From a virus: 29,606 nucleotides of DNA. The position numbers were made by a program, and so were the translations under genes. The stretch's first letter is position 1. The number at the start of each line of letters is the position of its first letter. Shown here piece by piece: positions 19,214 through 26,738 of the stretch. The stretch spans positions 1 through 29,606 of the IMG/VR virus record IMGVR_UViG_3300042345_000310; one strand, 5' to 3'. Under the pieces are notes generated by a model. That model saw only the letters and a program-made list of their open reading frames with translations. It ran no database searches and had not been told where the DNA came from.

Positions 19214-19417
19214 TTACGATATCATCAATCTGATGACATGACAACATGGGTCGCCACCTGCGTCCCACTCTTCTAACTCTTCTTCACCCATATATTCGTA
19301 TCCACCATCATGGGTATTGCAATAAGGAGGGGTTACCCAACCTCTATCAATGCCACTTGACAGCCAGATACCAAATTCTTGCTCTTCTGGAGATAAATCT
19401 TCGTGAATGTGATCCAT
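19214..19417 (-). CDS. Small acidic protein with a conserved CNTHDGG motif
   Basis: A 67-residue protein with PPYCNTHDGG, EEELEEWDAGGDPCCHVIRL and very acidic character. Short proteins of this plan (C-x-THDG...EWxxGxDPC) are common in Actinobacteria and their phages and may bind a metal through Cys/His. Function is unknown. TATACT, six bases, ATG: leaderless type. It lies between the two proteases. Confidence 0.66.
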   Translation of the reverse strand: MDHIHEDLSPEEQEFGIWLSSGIDRGWVTPPYCNTHDGGYEYMGEEELEEWDAGGDPCCHVIRLMIS

Positions 19418-19423
19418 ATATAA

Positions 19424-19429
19424 AGTATA
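19424..19429 (-). promoter_or_regulatory. Leaderless -10 box for the acidic protein
   Basis: TATACT followed by six bases and ATG 19417, in the gap after the proteasome-like gene. Confidence 0.58.
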
Positions 19430-19432
19430 CCC

Positions 19433-19957
19433 TTAAAGACTGACAACGTCAACTGGACCCATACAGGATGGGTTAAATTTAATTGCTGCAGTCACCGCTG
19501 AAACAACACGGTTTCTAGCATTTTTTTGTTTATCTGTTGCATACAGAACTCCAAAAGCATATTCTGCACCTGATCCCATAGCCAAATATGGAAGTGAGTA
19601 TTTAGACAAAGACATATCTGCAGAACTGTGTTCGTAGATTTCTCCACGGACTGCGATAATCAAACCAAGATCTCCATCTTTGGATGTGTCAACCCAGAAC
19701 TCATTATAAAATTCTTTAAGTTCTTTAATAAATTTTGTTTGCATAAACTTATCTGTATCTTTAATGTTGGGAGGGGTTGGCTTAAAGTTATAACGGATTC
19801 TTTCTCCGTCCATTGATCCTGCATACCCAATCAGATATGGACCAATCTTCCAAACTTTTGGAGCAGAAAGTGATAGAATCGTTCCATCATCTGATGCTCC
19901 ACGATCTCCAGCCATGTAGATCTTATCTTCATGTTTTACTACAGCAATACAAGTCAT
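19433..19957 (-). CDS. Proteasome-beta/HslV-like Ntn hydrolase
   Basis: A 174-residue Ntn-fold protein. After Met removal Thr becomes residue 1, with Asp17 (MAGDRGAS) and Lys33 (APKVWKIG) at exactly the spacing of proteasome beta subunits. VGYAGS-like IGYAGSMDG and LAMGSGAEYAFGVLYA match the rest of the family. There is no propeptide, as in HslV. It may form a self-contained peptidase or join the host actinobacterial proteasome. It has its own strong promoter, and an inverted repeat covers its ribosome-binding site. Confidence 0.85.
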   Translation of the reverse strand: MTCIAVVKHEDKIYMAGDRGASDDGTILSLSAPKVWKIGPYLIGYAGSMDGERIRYNFKPTPPNIKDTDKFMQTKFIKELKEFYNEFWVDTSKDGDLGLIIAVRGEIYEHSSADMSLSKYSLPYLAMGSGAEYAFGVLYATDKQKNARNRVVSAVTAAIKFNPSCMGPVDVVSL

Positions 19958-19964
19958 GGCATAA

Positions 19965-20020
19965 AGCCCTCTCCAGATAGGTGATACTCAAGTATACCAT
20001 TACCTAGAGAGGGCTGTCAA
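19965..20020 (-). promoter_or_regulatory. Strong promoter nested in an inverted repeat that masks a ribosome-binding site
   Basis: On the minus strand TTGACA (20020-20015), 18 bases, TATACT (19996-19991). AGCCCTCTC (20015-20007) lies in the spacer and can pair with GAGAGGGCT (19973-19965), which contains the GGAGAGGG site of the next gene; AGGT/ACCT extends the stem inward. A transcript reading through from the holin gene would hold both arms, while one starting at about 19984 holds only the right arm. Confidence 0.6.
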
Positions 20021-20036
20021 CTACCGTCAATAATGA

Positions 20037-20321
20037 CTAATTAGCCTTTTTGTCTACCGTCTTAAACGCATCATTGATCTCTGCCAATGTGAGTTTTCCA
20101 TCGTCCAAAAAAGCCCTAGCCAGCCTTTCAACGACTGTTGCTACGCCTAATAGTCCTGCTAAGAATACTGCCTGCATAGTATCAATTCCTACTACTGCTC
20201 CTGCTCCTAGGACTGATAGTCCTGATGCTGCGAATACCGCAAGAATTCTCATCAAGATATTTGTTACTGCTTTTTGTGGGTGTTCTTTCTTTGGGGGTTC
20301 TACTATTTTTTTAGTTGCCAT
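20037..20321 (-). CDS. Actinophage-type holin
   Basis: A 94-residue protein. A basic N-terminus (MATKKIVEPPKKEHPQ) precedes two membrane helices: ILMRILAVFAASGLSVLGAGAVVG and MQAVFLAGLLGVATVVERLARAFL. It ends in DDGKLTLAEINDAF, a C-terminal signature common in holins of actinobacteriophages. It would form lesions that release the endolysin. Unusually the endolysin is about 4 kb downstream, separated by proteases and glycan genes. Confidence 0.8.
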   Translation of the reverse strand: MATKKIVEPPKKEHPQKAVTNILMRILAVFAASGLSVLGAGAVVGIDTMQAVFLAGLLGVATVVERLARAFLDDGKLTLAEINDAFKTVDKKAN

Positions 20322-20322
20322 T

Positions 20323-20529
20323 TTATTTCTCCTTCCTTAGCGGGATTGTAATTAGCCAAATAATTGTTGTTGCCATTACAGCAATTCCAACAATATCTCT
20401 TGCTGATCCCGTCAAAGTTAACCATGCGATAAAGAATCCAAGGAGGGTAAATGCTTGTGCAATTACTTCCATGCCTGCGTCCTTAAGCCATGTGAAGAAT
20501 CCCTTCACAACCTTTGTTATTATTTTCAT
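20323..20529 (-). CDS. Second small holin-like membrane protein
   Basis: A 68-residue protein with an amphipathic N-terminus (MKIITKVVKGFFTWLKDAG) and two helices: MEVIAQAFTLLGFFIAWLTL and IVGIAVMATTIIWLITI, ending in RKEK. It sits next to the holin, one base separating the two frames, so it may be a co-holin or antiholin. The assignment is by position and topology only. Confidence 0.66.
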   Translation of the reverse strand: MKIITKVVKGFFTWLKDAGMEVIAQAFTLLGFFIAWLTLTGSARDIVGIAVMATTIIWLITIPLRKEK

Positions 20530-20531
20530 TC

Positions 20532-22661
20532 TTACCTCCTCATCCCAATCATTACATTTGCAATCTGTGAAACAATGATTACTGGGATAATGACTTCTTG
20601 GGCCTTTTCTCTCTGATCATCTGTCATGTCCATACCTAATTCAGAGAAATTAGATAGGAGTTCTGTAACATCCACTTCAAATACTGCTCCAAATGGGTCT
20701 GCTAAGAATTCTTCTGTTTGCACTTCTGTTACTGCATCTGCTAATGTAAATGGCATTGGGGTTTCTCCTGCATCCCCTGCTCTATCTGAGAACTCAACAA
20801 ATGCTTCTGCAAGTGCTGGGTTAGACTTCATCTGCTCAGCAATCTGTGCAACTTCTGACGGCTTAATACCAAGGTCTTCTGCAACTTCTACTTTTGCTTC
20901 TTGCGTCAATGCTTTGAGTGTTTGACTTACTGCCGTAATTTGTTCAGGGGAAAGAGTAACTAACTTATTATCCTTGCTTGTAAGGTTGGCAATAACTCCA
21001 GATAAATCTTCTGAAGTTCCAGTTCCCTTTTCAGGAATTAGGGCTGCTAATACTTCATCTTTGATTTCTACATCTGGTTCAGTCCAAGGATTATCTTCTG
21101 GCTCTGGATCTGGTCCAGGTTCTGGGGAAGGCTCTGGAGTAGGCTCTTCAGTTGGGTCTACAACTGGCTCTTCAGTTGGTTCTGGATCTGGGGTAACTTC
21201 TGGGGTAGGTTCAGGTGTAGGCTCATCTGTAGGGTCTACTGTAGGCTCTGGAGAAGGCTCTGGTGTAGGTTCTTCAGTTGGGTCTGGGGATGGCTCTGGT
21301 GTAGGTTCTTCAGTTGGCTCTTCAGTCGGTTCTGGAGAAGGTTCTGGGGTGGGTTCTGGGGTAGGCTGATTGGCTGCAGCATTGGCTGCTGCTTGAGCAA
21401 TAGCAGCATTAAGTTCTCTTTCTGATTGCTTATAATAATATTCCCATGCATCACTAATAGCATTATTTAAATCAATTATTGACTGATTGTATATTTCTAT
21501 TCTGCTATTCTTCAAGTCTAAGGCATCTTCTGTATCTGCAATGGCATCAAGATGTTCCTGTGTCTTGGTTTGCAAAACCTGATTCATTGATGACAGTGTT
21601 GTATTCTCAGAGTTGTATACGCTTAGTTTGTCATTGTATACTGCCAATTTATTGTTATAGTTTGTTTGTGCTATAGCCTGTGCTGCAACAGCATCATTGT
21701 AAGCATTTATTTGTGATTGAGTTGGTCCTGATCCAGAAGAAAATGTATTAAGATTACAACTAAAATTTTGTCCCCAGACTCTTGGATTTCCAGCATAATC
21801 ACATCCTGCTCCAGTCCATCCACCAGGTATAGCCCAGCCAAGATGATAGGAACCTGGTCCTCCACCGTTATACCACCATATTTCTACATCTAAAGTTTTG
21901 TCTTCACTAACATCATATACGGGAGAGTAATCGCTCCAAGTTGTCCCTTGCTCTACCCAGTTATCAACAGCAAGTTGCCCGTCAACATACATTCTAAAAC
22001 CATCATCCGTATATCCTGCAAAGTAGGTTTGTGTAAACCATGAAGGGGCTGTTATCTGTCCAGTAAATTTAACTATAAGGTTTTCATATCTATTTCCGCA
22101 CACTGGAAGACTCATATGGCCTGAGTTCCAGGTGCCAGAACAAAGAACAGATCCTGGGGTAGCAACATTACCCTGCCTAACAAGAGTATAAACAGTGTAT
22201 GCCAAACCTGTTCCTCCAGCACTCTGCATACTTGATTGAGTAGTTTGAACATTAATATTGGCTATGCTGAGTGCATCTTGAGCATCATTCTTTTCTTCAA
22301 GGGCGTTGTCTTTATGTTCAAGGGCCAAGGCTACTGTGGCTGTCTGACCATCCACATTTGACTGGGCAAGGTTCTTTGCTTCTAAGGCTGTGGCTTCTGC
22401 CTCTACTGCATCTTCGTGGGCATCATAGGCATCATCTTTAAGTTCCTTCGCATTTGTGGCTAAGGCAAACTTATTTTCTGCTATGTCTATAAGATCTATA
22501 AGGTCATCTTGGTAGCCAAGATCATATACACTATCGTTAAGTTCTTGTATTTCTTGTGCTGCCACTGTTAGTGGATCATCAGAGTGGGCTTCTTGGGGGG
22601 CTATAAGTAGCCAGCCAAAGGCTAAAACTGTGGCTGTTACTATTCTTAGTAGTCGTTTAAT
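20532..22661 (-). CDS. Secreted PA14-domain protein with coiled coils and a Pro/Glu/Thr repeat region
   Basis: A large exported protein, about 709 residues if translation starts at ATT 22661. That start gives a clear signal peptide (KRLLRIVTATVLAFGWLLIA...AHS); the first ordinary start (GTG 22565) would lose it. Alanine/glutamate-rich coiled coil (about 40-150), PA14 carbohydrate-binding domain (about 155-310: GYTDDGFRMYVDGQLAVDNW), second coiled coil, a (T/S)PEP-type repeat region, and a C-terminal domain with a hydrophobic end. PA14 domains bind glycans. It may be a host-surface adhesin or exclusion factor rather than a virion part. Confidence 0.78.
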   Translation of the reverse strand: MKRLLRIVTATVLAFGWLLIAPQEAHSDDPLTVAAQEIQELNDSVYDLGYQDDLIDLIDIAENKFALATNAKELKDDAYDAHEDAVEAEATALEAKNLAQSNVDGQTATVALALEHKDNALEEKNDAQDALSIANINVQTTQSSMQSAGGTGLAYTVYTLVRQGNVATPGSVLCSGTWNSGHMSLPVCGNRYENLIVKFTGQITAPSWFTQTYFAGYTDDGFRMYVDGQLAVDNWVEQGTTWSDYSPVYDVSEDKTLDVEIWWYNGGGPGSYHLGWAIPGGWTGAGCDYAGNPRVWGQNFSCNLNTFSSGSGPTQSQINAYNDAVAAQAIAQTNYNNKLAVYNDKLSVYNSENTTLSSMNQVLQTKTQEHLDAIADTEDALDLKNSRIEIYNQSIIDLNNAISDAWEYYYKQSERELNAAIAQAAANAAANQPTPEPTPEPSPEPTEEPTEEPTPEPSPDPTEEPTPEPSPEPTVDPTDEPTPEPTPEVTPDPEPTEEPVVDPTEEPTPEPSPEPGPDPEPEDNPWTEPDVEIKDEVLAALIPEKGTGTSEDLSGVIANLTSKDNKLVTLSPEQITAVSQTLKALTQEAKVEVAEDLGIKPSEVAQIAEQMKSNPALAEAFVEFSDRAGDAGETPMPFTLADAVTEVQTEEFLADPFGAVFEVDVTELLSNFSELGMDMTDDQREKAQEVIIPVIIVSQIANVMIGMRR
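21087..21370 (-). repeat. Degenerate tandem repeat coding for Pro-Glu-Thr-rich linker
   Basis: About 280 bases of related 12-18-base units (forms of GGCTCTGGTGTAGGTTCTTCAGTTGG on the plus strand), coding for PTPEPSPEPTEEP-like runs. It lies between the second coiled coil and the C-terminal domain of the PA14 protein, as a stiff extended stalk. Such arrays change length easily. Confidence 0.85.
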
Positions 22662-22699
22662 TACCTTTCCCCCTTGCAGACATGATGTCTGATAGGATG

Positions 22700-22705
22700 A
22701 TTATA
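22700..22705 (-). promoter_or_regulatory. Extended -10 promoter for the PA14 gene
   Basis: TGG-TATAAT, then a leader of about 30 bases that ends AAGGGGGAAAGG just before the ATT proposed as start. Confidence 0.6.
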
Positions 22706-22718
22706 CCATTTTATTGCA

Positions 22719-22752
22719 CAAAAAAGGGGACTAGCACTTAGCCAATCCCCTT
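22719..22752 (-). terminator. Rho-independent terminator after the Ig-like protein gene
   Basis: On the minus strand AAGGGGATTGGC-TAAGT-GCTAGTCCCCTT forms a stem of about 12 pairs (with G-U wobbles) and a five-base loop, followed by six Ts. It starts 15 bases after the stop codon and separates the Ig-like gene from the PA14 promoter. Confidence 0.9.
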
Positions 22753-22766
22753 AGTTGTTGGATTAA

Positions 22767-23906
22767 TTACTTAAGTAAAGTAACCTTAGCCTTTGGATTC
22801 TTTGCATTCCACTTCTTAGCAAGTGCATTGAATGATGTCTTAATTGCCTTAAGTGCAGCAGCATTATCTGCAGTCAACTTAGCAATTGTTGCATCCTTAT
22901 CAAGGATAACCTTGTCAGAAGCAGCCTTTGCATCTGCAAGTGCCTTGTCTGAAGCAATCTTTGCATCGGCAAGTGCCTTAGCAGAAGCAGCCTTCTCAGC
23001 AGCAATTAGAGCAGTATGCTCTGCTGTTGCCTTAACAAGTGCAGCATCTGCAGCAGCCTTTGCAGCAAGCGCTGCATCCTTTGCTGCAACCTGTGCAGAA
23101 AGTTCTGATGCTAGATCACGAACTGTAATCTCTGCAAACGGTGCGAGTGTTGGAGCGGTCAAACCTGTTACAGCAGCAGCCACAGCATCTGAAGATGTTG
23201 TTGGAGCAAATGTAATAAGTGAGCGTGTTCCAGTTGTTGGAAGTGTTGCCTTAAATGTAGCAACTCCAAAGTCTGAAAGTGTAGCACCAGTTGTTGCTGT
23301 TGCTGTGTCTAGTGTTGCTGTTGCAGCAAATACTGTTGCAGTAATTGACTTACCAGAAACTTTGTTTCCGAATGCGTCTGTTGCTGTTACAGTGATGTCC
23401 TGCTTTGTTCCAGCAGCGCCAGTTGCAGGTGCTGAAAGTGTAAGGTTATTAATCTTACCAGCAGTTCCCTGAACGTAGTATGTAAATGTAGTTCCCTGAT
23501 TGGTAACTGTTACTGTTCCAATTGCTGTGGTCTTTGTGTATACCCAGAATGTTGCAGTTGTTCCTGTGCCAGTTGCGATTGTCAAAGTTGAAGAACCTGA
23601 TGATGCTCCTACTGGTGCAGCAGATGTGTGTAGTGCAGACACGATTGTTGCGTTTGTTGCTACCACAGAAACGACTGTTCCTGTGTCAACTGTTGCGACG
23701 AACTTTAGTGCGTCAGCAGCGTCAACTGTGTTGTCTGCAGGGACTGGCAATGATGCAGGTGTTGAGATTGATGAAGCGGTTGTATTAGCCGTTCCAGCAA
23801 GATCTACAGCAACTGACATTACAGCAGCACTTGCAGGTGTTGCTACCATTGTGCCCAAAGTCATGGCTGCAACCACGGCTAGTGCGATTTTCTTAAATGA
23901 GTTCAT
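22767..23906 (-). CDS. Secreted Ig-like/coiled-coil surface protein
   Basis: A 379-residue exported protein. The signal peptide is MNSFKKIALAVVAAMTLGTMVATPASA. Residues about 28-270 are Thr/Ala/Val-rich beta structure with a bacterial Ig-like domain (DITVTATDAFGNKVSGKSITATV, about 170-195). Then comes an alanine-lysine heptad-type coiled coil (AAKDAALAAKAAADAAL...ALADAKAASDK, about 275-350). The end FNALAKKWNAKNPKAKVTLLK resembles tails of secreted proteins in aquatic Actinobacteria (recalled, not searched). AAAGGAA precedes the ATG; TATAAT overlaps the terminase stop. No cysteine is seen. A host-wall or exclusion role is inference. Confidence 0.78.
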   Translation of the reverse strand: MNSFKKIALAVVAAMTLGTMVATPASAAVMSVAVDLAGTANTTASSISTPASLPVPADNTVDAADALKFVATVDTGTVVSVVATNATIVSALHTSAAPVGASSGSSTLTIATGTGTTATFWVYTKTTAIGTVTVTNQGTTFTYYVQGTAGKINNLTLSAPATGAAGTKQDITVTATDAFGNKVSGKSITATVFAATATLDTATATTGATLSDFGVATFKATLPTTGTRSLITFAPTTSSDAVAAAVTGLTAPTLAPFAEITVRDLASELSAQVAAKDAALAAKAAADAALVKATAEHTALIAAEKAASAKALADAKIASDKALADAKAASDKVILDKDATIAKLTADNAAALKAIKTSFNALAKKWNAKNPKAKVTLLK

Positions 23907-23924
23907 TTAATTTATTCCTTTTCA

Positions 23925-25706
23925 TTATAGTAGATTTAGTCTATCCAAATAATCTTTTACATCGTTTGGCATAGGTTTATATTGTATCACATTGTCTTCA
24001 GGCCTGTCAACTTGCTTAGGTCGATCACTAATTGTGTGAATATCAACTTCAAGGTTAAGGTCTCTTGGGGTATGTGATATTGCCCCAAATATTGCTCCAC
24101 ACACAGCATCAGCCAAGTCCTTTGACTTTTTGCGGGGGTGGTCAACTCTATCATTTTTCATGATCTTTAGTTGTGTTAGTTCGTCGAACAGAAGTTCAAT
24201 GGCTGGCATAAGAAGTCTTTCTTCATACACTAACATTGCCATATCCTCATAATGTTTTTTAGCAACAGAAACAGTATCAGTTCTCATTCCTACTTGCTTC
24301 AATTCATTTTGAATATCAAAAGATTGCCAACGGTCAAACGAAACCATTCCAATATTAAATCCTAGTCTACGAAGATTTTGGATCCACTGTTTTACTTCTG
24401 AAAGATTTACTGGGCCTTCAACCTTTGGCTCCCACCAAGCAACAGCATCTACTATTACTATGGGTGCGACCTGCTCGTAGTCTTTGATTACCTGAACATT
24501 AACCCATTTGTCAACATGGGCAATAGCAACTGCACACTTGTCATGCTTTTGTGCAAGGTCGGCGTGGACATAGTATATCTTGTTTGGATCTGGCTTAAAG
24601 TTTTCGTCAAACCTTTTAAAGGTATCGATAGGGTTTCTTGACACCATACAGTTTCTTACTTTTTCAATCTGCTTAAAAAATGCATCAGATGCAAACGTAG
24701 GGACACATGCAAAACGCTGCATAGCATCTCCTAGATCAGTCATAAATGCAATCTTAAAATCATCAATCTTGCGTGTTGGATTTACTTCCCAGGTAGGTCT
24801 TTTTAATGCGAATACTCCTGGGTATTTGTATGAAAGAATATGATCTTCATCCCAAGAAATTTCAAAAGTATTATCTGCTGAATCATCTGGCAGTAAAGGA
24901 TTAATAACAAACTTGTGAGTCTTTTCTACAGCCTCTTTTTCAGCAATAACCGCATCATATCTTTCTGAAATAAAGTCACCTGGATATCGTGGGAATGAAA
25001 GCAGTGCAACCTTACCAAGGTCAGGGAAACGAGAGTCTACAGATGCACGGAAAGCCTTGTAGATATTTTCCGCAGTCTTTCCCTGATCATTACCACTTCC
25101 AATTTCAGATGCAAAACCAGAAATCTCATCAAGAACTGCAAGAATAAGGTTCAAACCTTCGTGGGATTCTCTTTCTGAGTGACCAGAATAAACTGTGATT
25201 GACTTATCAAACTCTATAGAGTCAGCCTTTGCATAAAACTTTCCAGCAAACCAGGGAGAGTTTTCAATCTTATTCTTAAATCCTTTAAAGAAAACATTCT
25301 TTGCCTGTTGAGCGTTAATAGCAACGTTAATAAGGTCGATAGCATCTCCGACAGGTTTTCCAAAGTATCTTGCAGGTTCTTTTAGACACAGTAGTTTGTA
25401 TACTATGTATGAGCAGGCTACTGTTGATGTGAAGTCTTTTCCAGATCCCTTGCCAAGTTGCAGAATGATTTCATTTTTAGTATATTTTTCATAATATCTG
25501 GCACCTTCTTCAGCACCCAAAAGATCTATAAGGTCTTCTTTACGATATATCTGGCTCATTGCTTCAACAATATCGTATTGAATATCAGATAGTCCAGGCT
25601 GATTTAGATATTGCTCACCCTCAACAAACGTCTTTGCGTCTACTGGTGTTTCTGCAAAGTGATTATCTTTAAGTGCTTCAAAGAAATCATTAAACTCCGT
25701 GGACAA
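23925..25706 (-). CDS. terL: Terminase large subunit
   Basis: A 593-residue DNA-packaging motor. The ATPase has Walker A LGKGSGKD (about 84-91) and Walker B NLILAVLDEIS (D193, E194). The RNase-H-type nuclease domain has acidic residues in YYVHADLAQKHDKCAVA (about 385), MVSFDRWQS (about 455) and KDLADAVCG (about 543). The start is a TTG overlapping the small-terminase gene by 17 bases; no upstream ATG exists in frame. It cuts phage DNA and drives it into the capsid with the small subunit. Confidence 0.94.
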   Translation of the reverse strand: MSTEFNDFFEALKDNHFAETPVDAKTFVEGEQYLNQPGLSDIQYDIVEAMSQIYRKEDLIDLLGAEEGARYYEKYTKNEIILQLGKGSGKDFTSTVACSYIVYKLLCLKEPARYFGKPVGDAIDLINVAINAQQAKNVFFKGFKNKIENSPWFAGKFYAKADSIEFDKSITVYSGHSERESHEGLNLILAVLDEISGFASEIGSGNDQGKTAENIYKAFRASVDSRFPDLGKVALLSFPRYPGDFISERYDAVIAEKEAVEKTHKFVINPLLPDDSADNTFEISWDEDHILSYKYPGVFALKRPTWEVNPTRKIDDFKIAFMTDLGDAMQRFACVPTFASDAFFKQIEKVRNCMVSRNPIDTFKRFDENFKPDPNKIYYVHADLAQKHDKCAVAIAHVDKWVNVQVIKDYEQVAPIVIVDAVAWWEPKVEGPVNLSEVKQWIQNLRRLGFNIGMVSFDRWQSFDIQNELKQVGMRTDTVSVAKKHYEDMAMLVYEERLLMPAIELLFDELTQLKIMKNDRVDHPRKKSKDLADAVCGAIFGAISHTPRDLNLEVDIHTISDRPKQVDRPEDNVIQYKPMPNDVKDYLDRLNLL

Positions 25707-26223
25707 CAGTTATTACCTCATCCTTTTTAGATACTGCAGATAGTCTACGCATAATGTCATCACGAACCTGTGGATATTCTGCTGCAATGTCTTTTAGAAT
25801 AGACATAAGAACTTCTTGACGCTTTTCAATTTCCATCATCTCTTCAGCCAGTTCTTTGTTTTCAAGCAGTCCAGCCTTTTGAAGCATGTCAATTCTCTTT
25901 GATTCGATATCCATTACAAGTTTAATTGCAGCAGTCTTAGCACTAAGGTTATTAGTCATAGATGCTTCATCAATAACTTCATATGTTCGAGAAACCAACT
26001 TGCTATAGTGTGTATCTGCTGCAGCAAGCGCTTCTTTGGCACGAGCACGAATAGCATCATTAGCAGATGCCATAACCTTCCACTCGTTAATAAGTGTTAC
26101 CACTCTTTGTCTTGGTATCGATAACTGCTTAGAGATTACAGTTGGATCGTTCCCTTTAAGATACTCTTCAACAACAAGGTTGACTTGATCTAAATGCTTA
26201 ACTAAATCATCTTCAGTTGACAT
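25690..26223 (-). CDS. terS: Probable terminase small subunit
   Basis: A 177-residue mostly helical protein. An N-terminal helix-turn-helix (VVEEYLKGNDPTVISKQLSIPRQRVVTLINEW, residues about 17-50) would bind the packaging site. Long helices with alternating charge (about 70-160) could form the oligomerisation region, and the last part is basic. Position immediately before terL, overlapping its start, supports the role. It overlaps the DUF3310 gene by 11 bases. Confidence 0.72.
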   Translation of the reverse strand: MSTEDDLVKHLDQVNLVVEEYLKGNDPTVISKQLSIPRQRVVTLINEWKVMASANDAIRARAKEALAAADTHYSKLVSRTYEVIDEASMTNNLSAKTAAIKLVMDIESKRIDMLQKAGLLENKELAEEMMEIEKRQEVLMSILKDIAAEYPQVRDDIMRRLSAVSKKDEVITVVHGV

Positions 26224-26455
26224 ATTTTCCCTCTAGTCTATTAATTTCATCTTTAATATAGAAAATTGCCTTTTCTAGATCTTGAATTGTTTTTGACTCA
26301 TCTTTGAGTCCTGCTCTCCAAAGATACTTAAAAGCATTACCAATATTAAAGTTACGATGGCGAGTAATTTCAATGCATTCTACACCAGAAGGATCTGTTG
26401 TGTAGTGCTGTGGGTGATTAACTTGATCAACGGTGATGTTTAGGTTTTCACTCAT
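26213..26455 (-). CDS. DUF3310 protein
   Basis: An 80-residue protein: VNHPQHYTTDPSGVECIEI, then NAFKYLWRAGLKD and DLEKAIFYIKDEI. These are the signatures of DUF3310, a small phage family often labelled nucleotide kinase without proof. ATG at 26455 is chosen because it overlaps the previous stop (ATGAGTGA) and starts just before the conserved part. Confidence 0.9.
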   Translation of the reverse strand: MSENLNITVDQVNHPQHYTTDPSGVECIEITRHRNFNIGNAFKYLWRAGLKDESKTIQDLEKAIFYIKDEINRLEGKYVN

Positions 26456-26582
26456 ACGACTCTTCCTCATCGTCTTCCCAATCAAATGCTTCTGGCAAAC
26501 CTCTTAAGGTGTATAGTGCATAGGAAACACCAACGGCACCTGCTATTGTTGCTGCAACAATTACTTTCTGAATCTTATTCAT
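26448..26582 (-). CDS. 44-residue single-pass membrane protein with an acidic tail
   Basis: The ATG overlaps the previous stop (ATGA). One helix (VIVAATIAGAVGVSYALYTL) is followed by DWEDDEEESYE, so the acidic end probably faces the cytoplasm only if inverted topology is used; orientation is unclear. No family. Tight coupling supports a real gene. Confidence 0.64.
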   Translation of the reverse strand: MNKIQKVIVAATIAGAVGVSYALYTLRGLPEAFDWEDDEEESYE

Positions 26583-26734
26583 CGCTTTGATTTCCTTAAT
26601 CCAAATTTAGCAAGGTATACGTAGATAGTTTCTAGACTAACTCCGCACTCCTTTGCAATCTCTTCTGGAGTCTTTTTATCCATAAGATATCTCTTACGCA
26701 TATAGACTTCGCTTGTATATAGTTTAGCAGCCAT
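26579..26734 (-). CDS. 51-residue helix-turn-helix protein
   Basis: A short homeodomain-like HTH: KKTPEEIAKECGVSLETIYVYLAKFGLRK (residues about 20-48), preceded by a basic YMRKRYLMD helix. It may regulate the recombination or packaging operon, or aid the terminase. ATG lies five bases after the RuvC-like stop; its own stop overlaps the next ATG. Confidence 0.75.
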   Translation of the reverse strand: MAAKLYTSEVYMRKRYLMDKKTPEEIAKECGVSLETIYVYLAKFGLRKSKR

Positions 26735-26738
26735 AATA

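Noticed and set aside
20974-21369. Plus-strand Gly/Ser/Val repeat protein
   Set aside because: Antisense reading of the Pro/Glu/Thr repeat of the PA14 gene.
21087-21370. CRISPR-like repeats
   Set aside because: Units are 12-18 bases, contiguous and in coding frame, with no unique spacers.
22828-23910. Long plus-strand frames rich in Ala, Ser and Val
   Set aside because: Antisense images of the repetitive Ala/Thr-rich secreted protein; no ribosome-binding sites.
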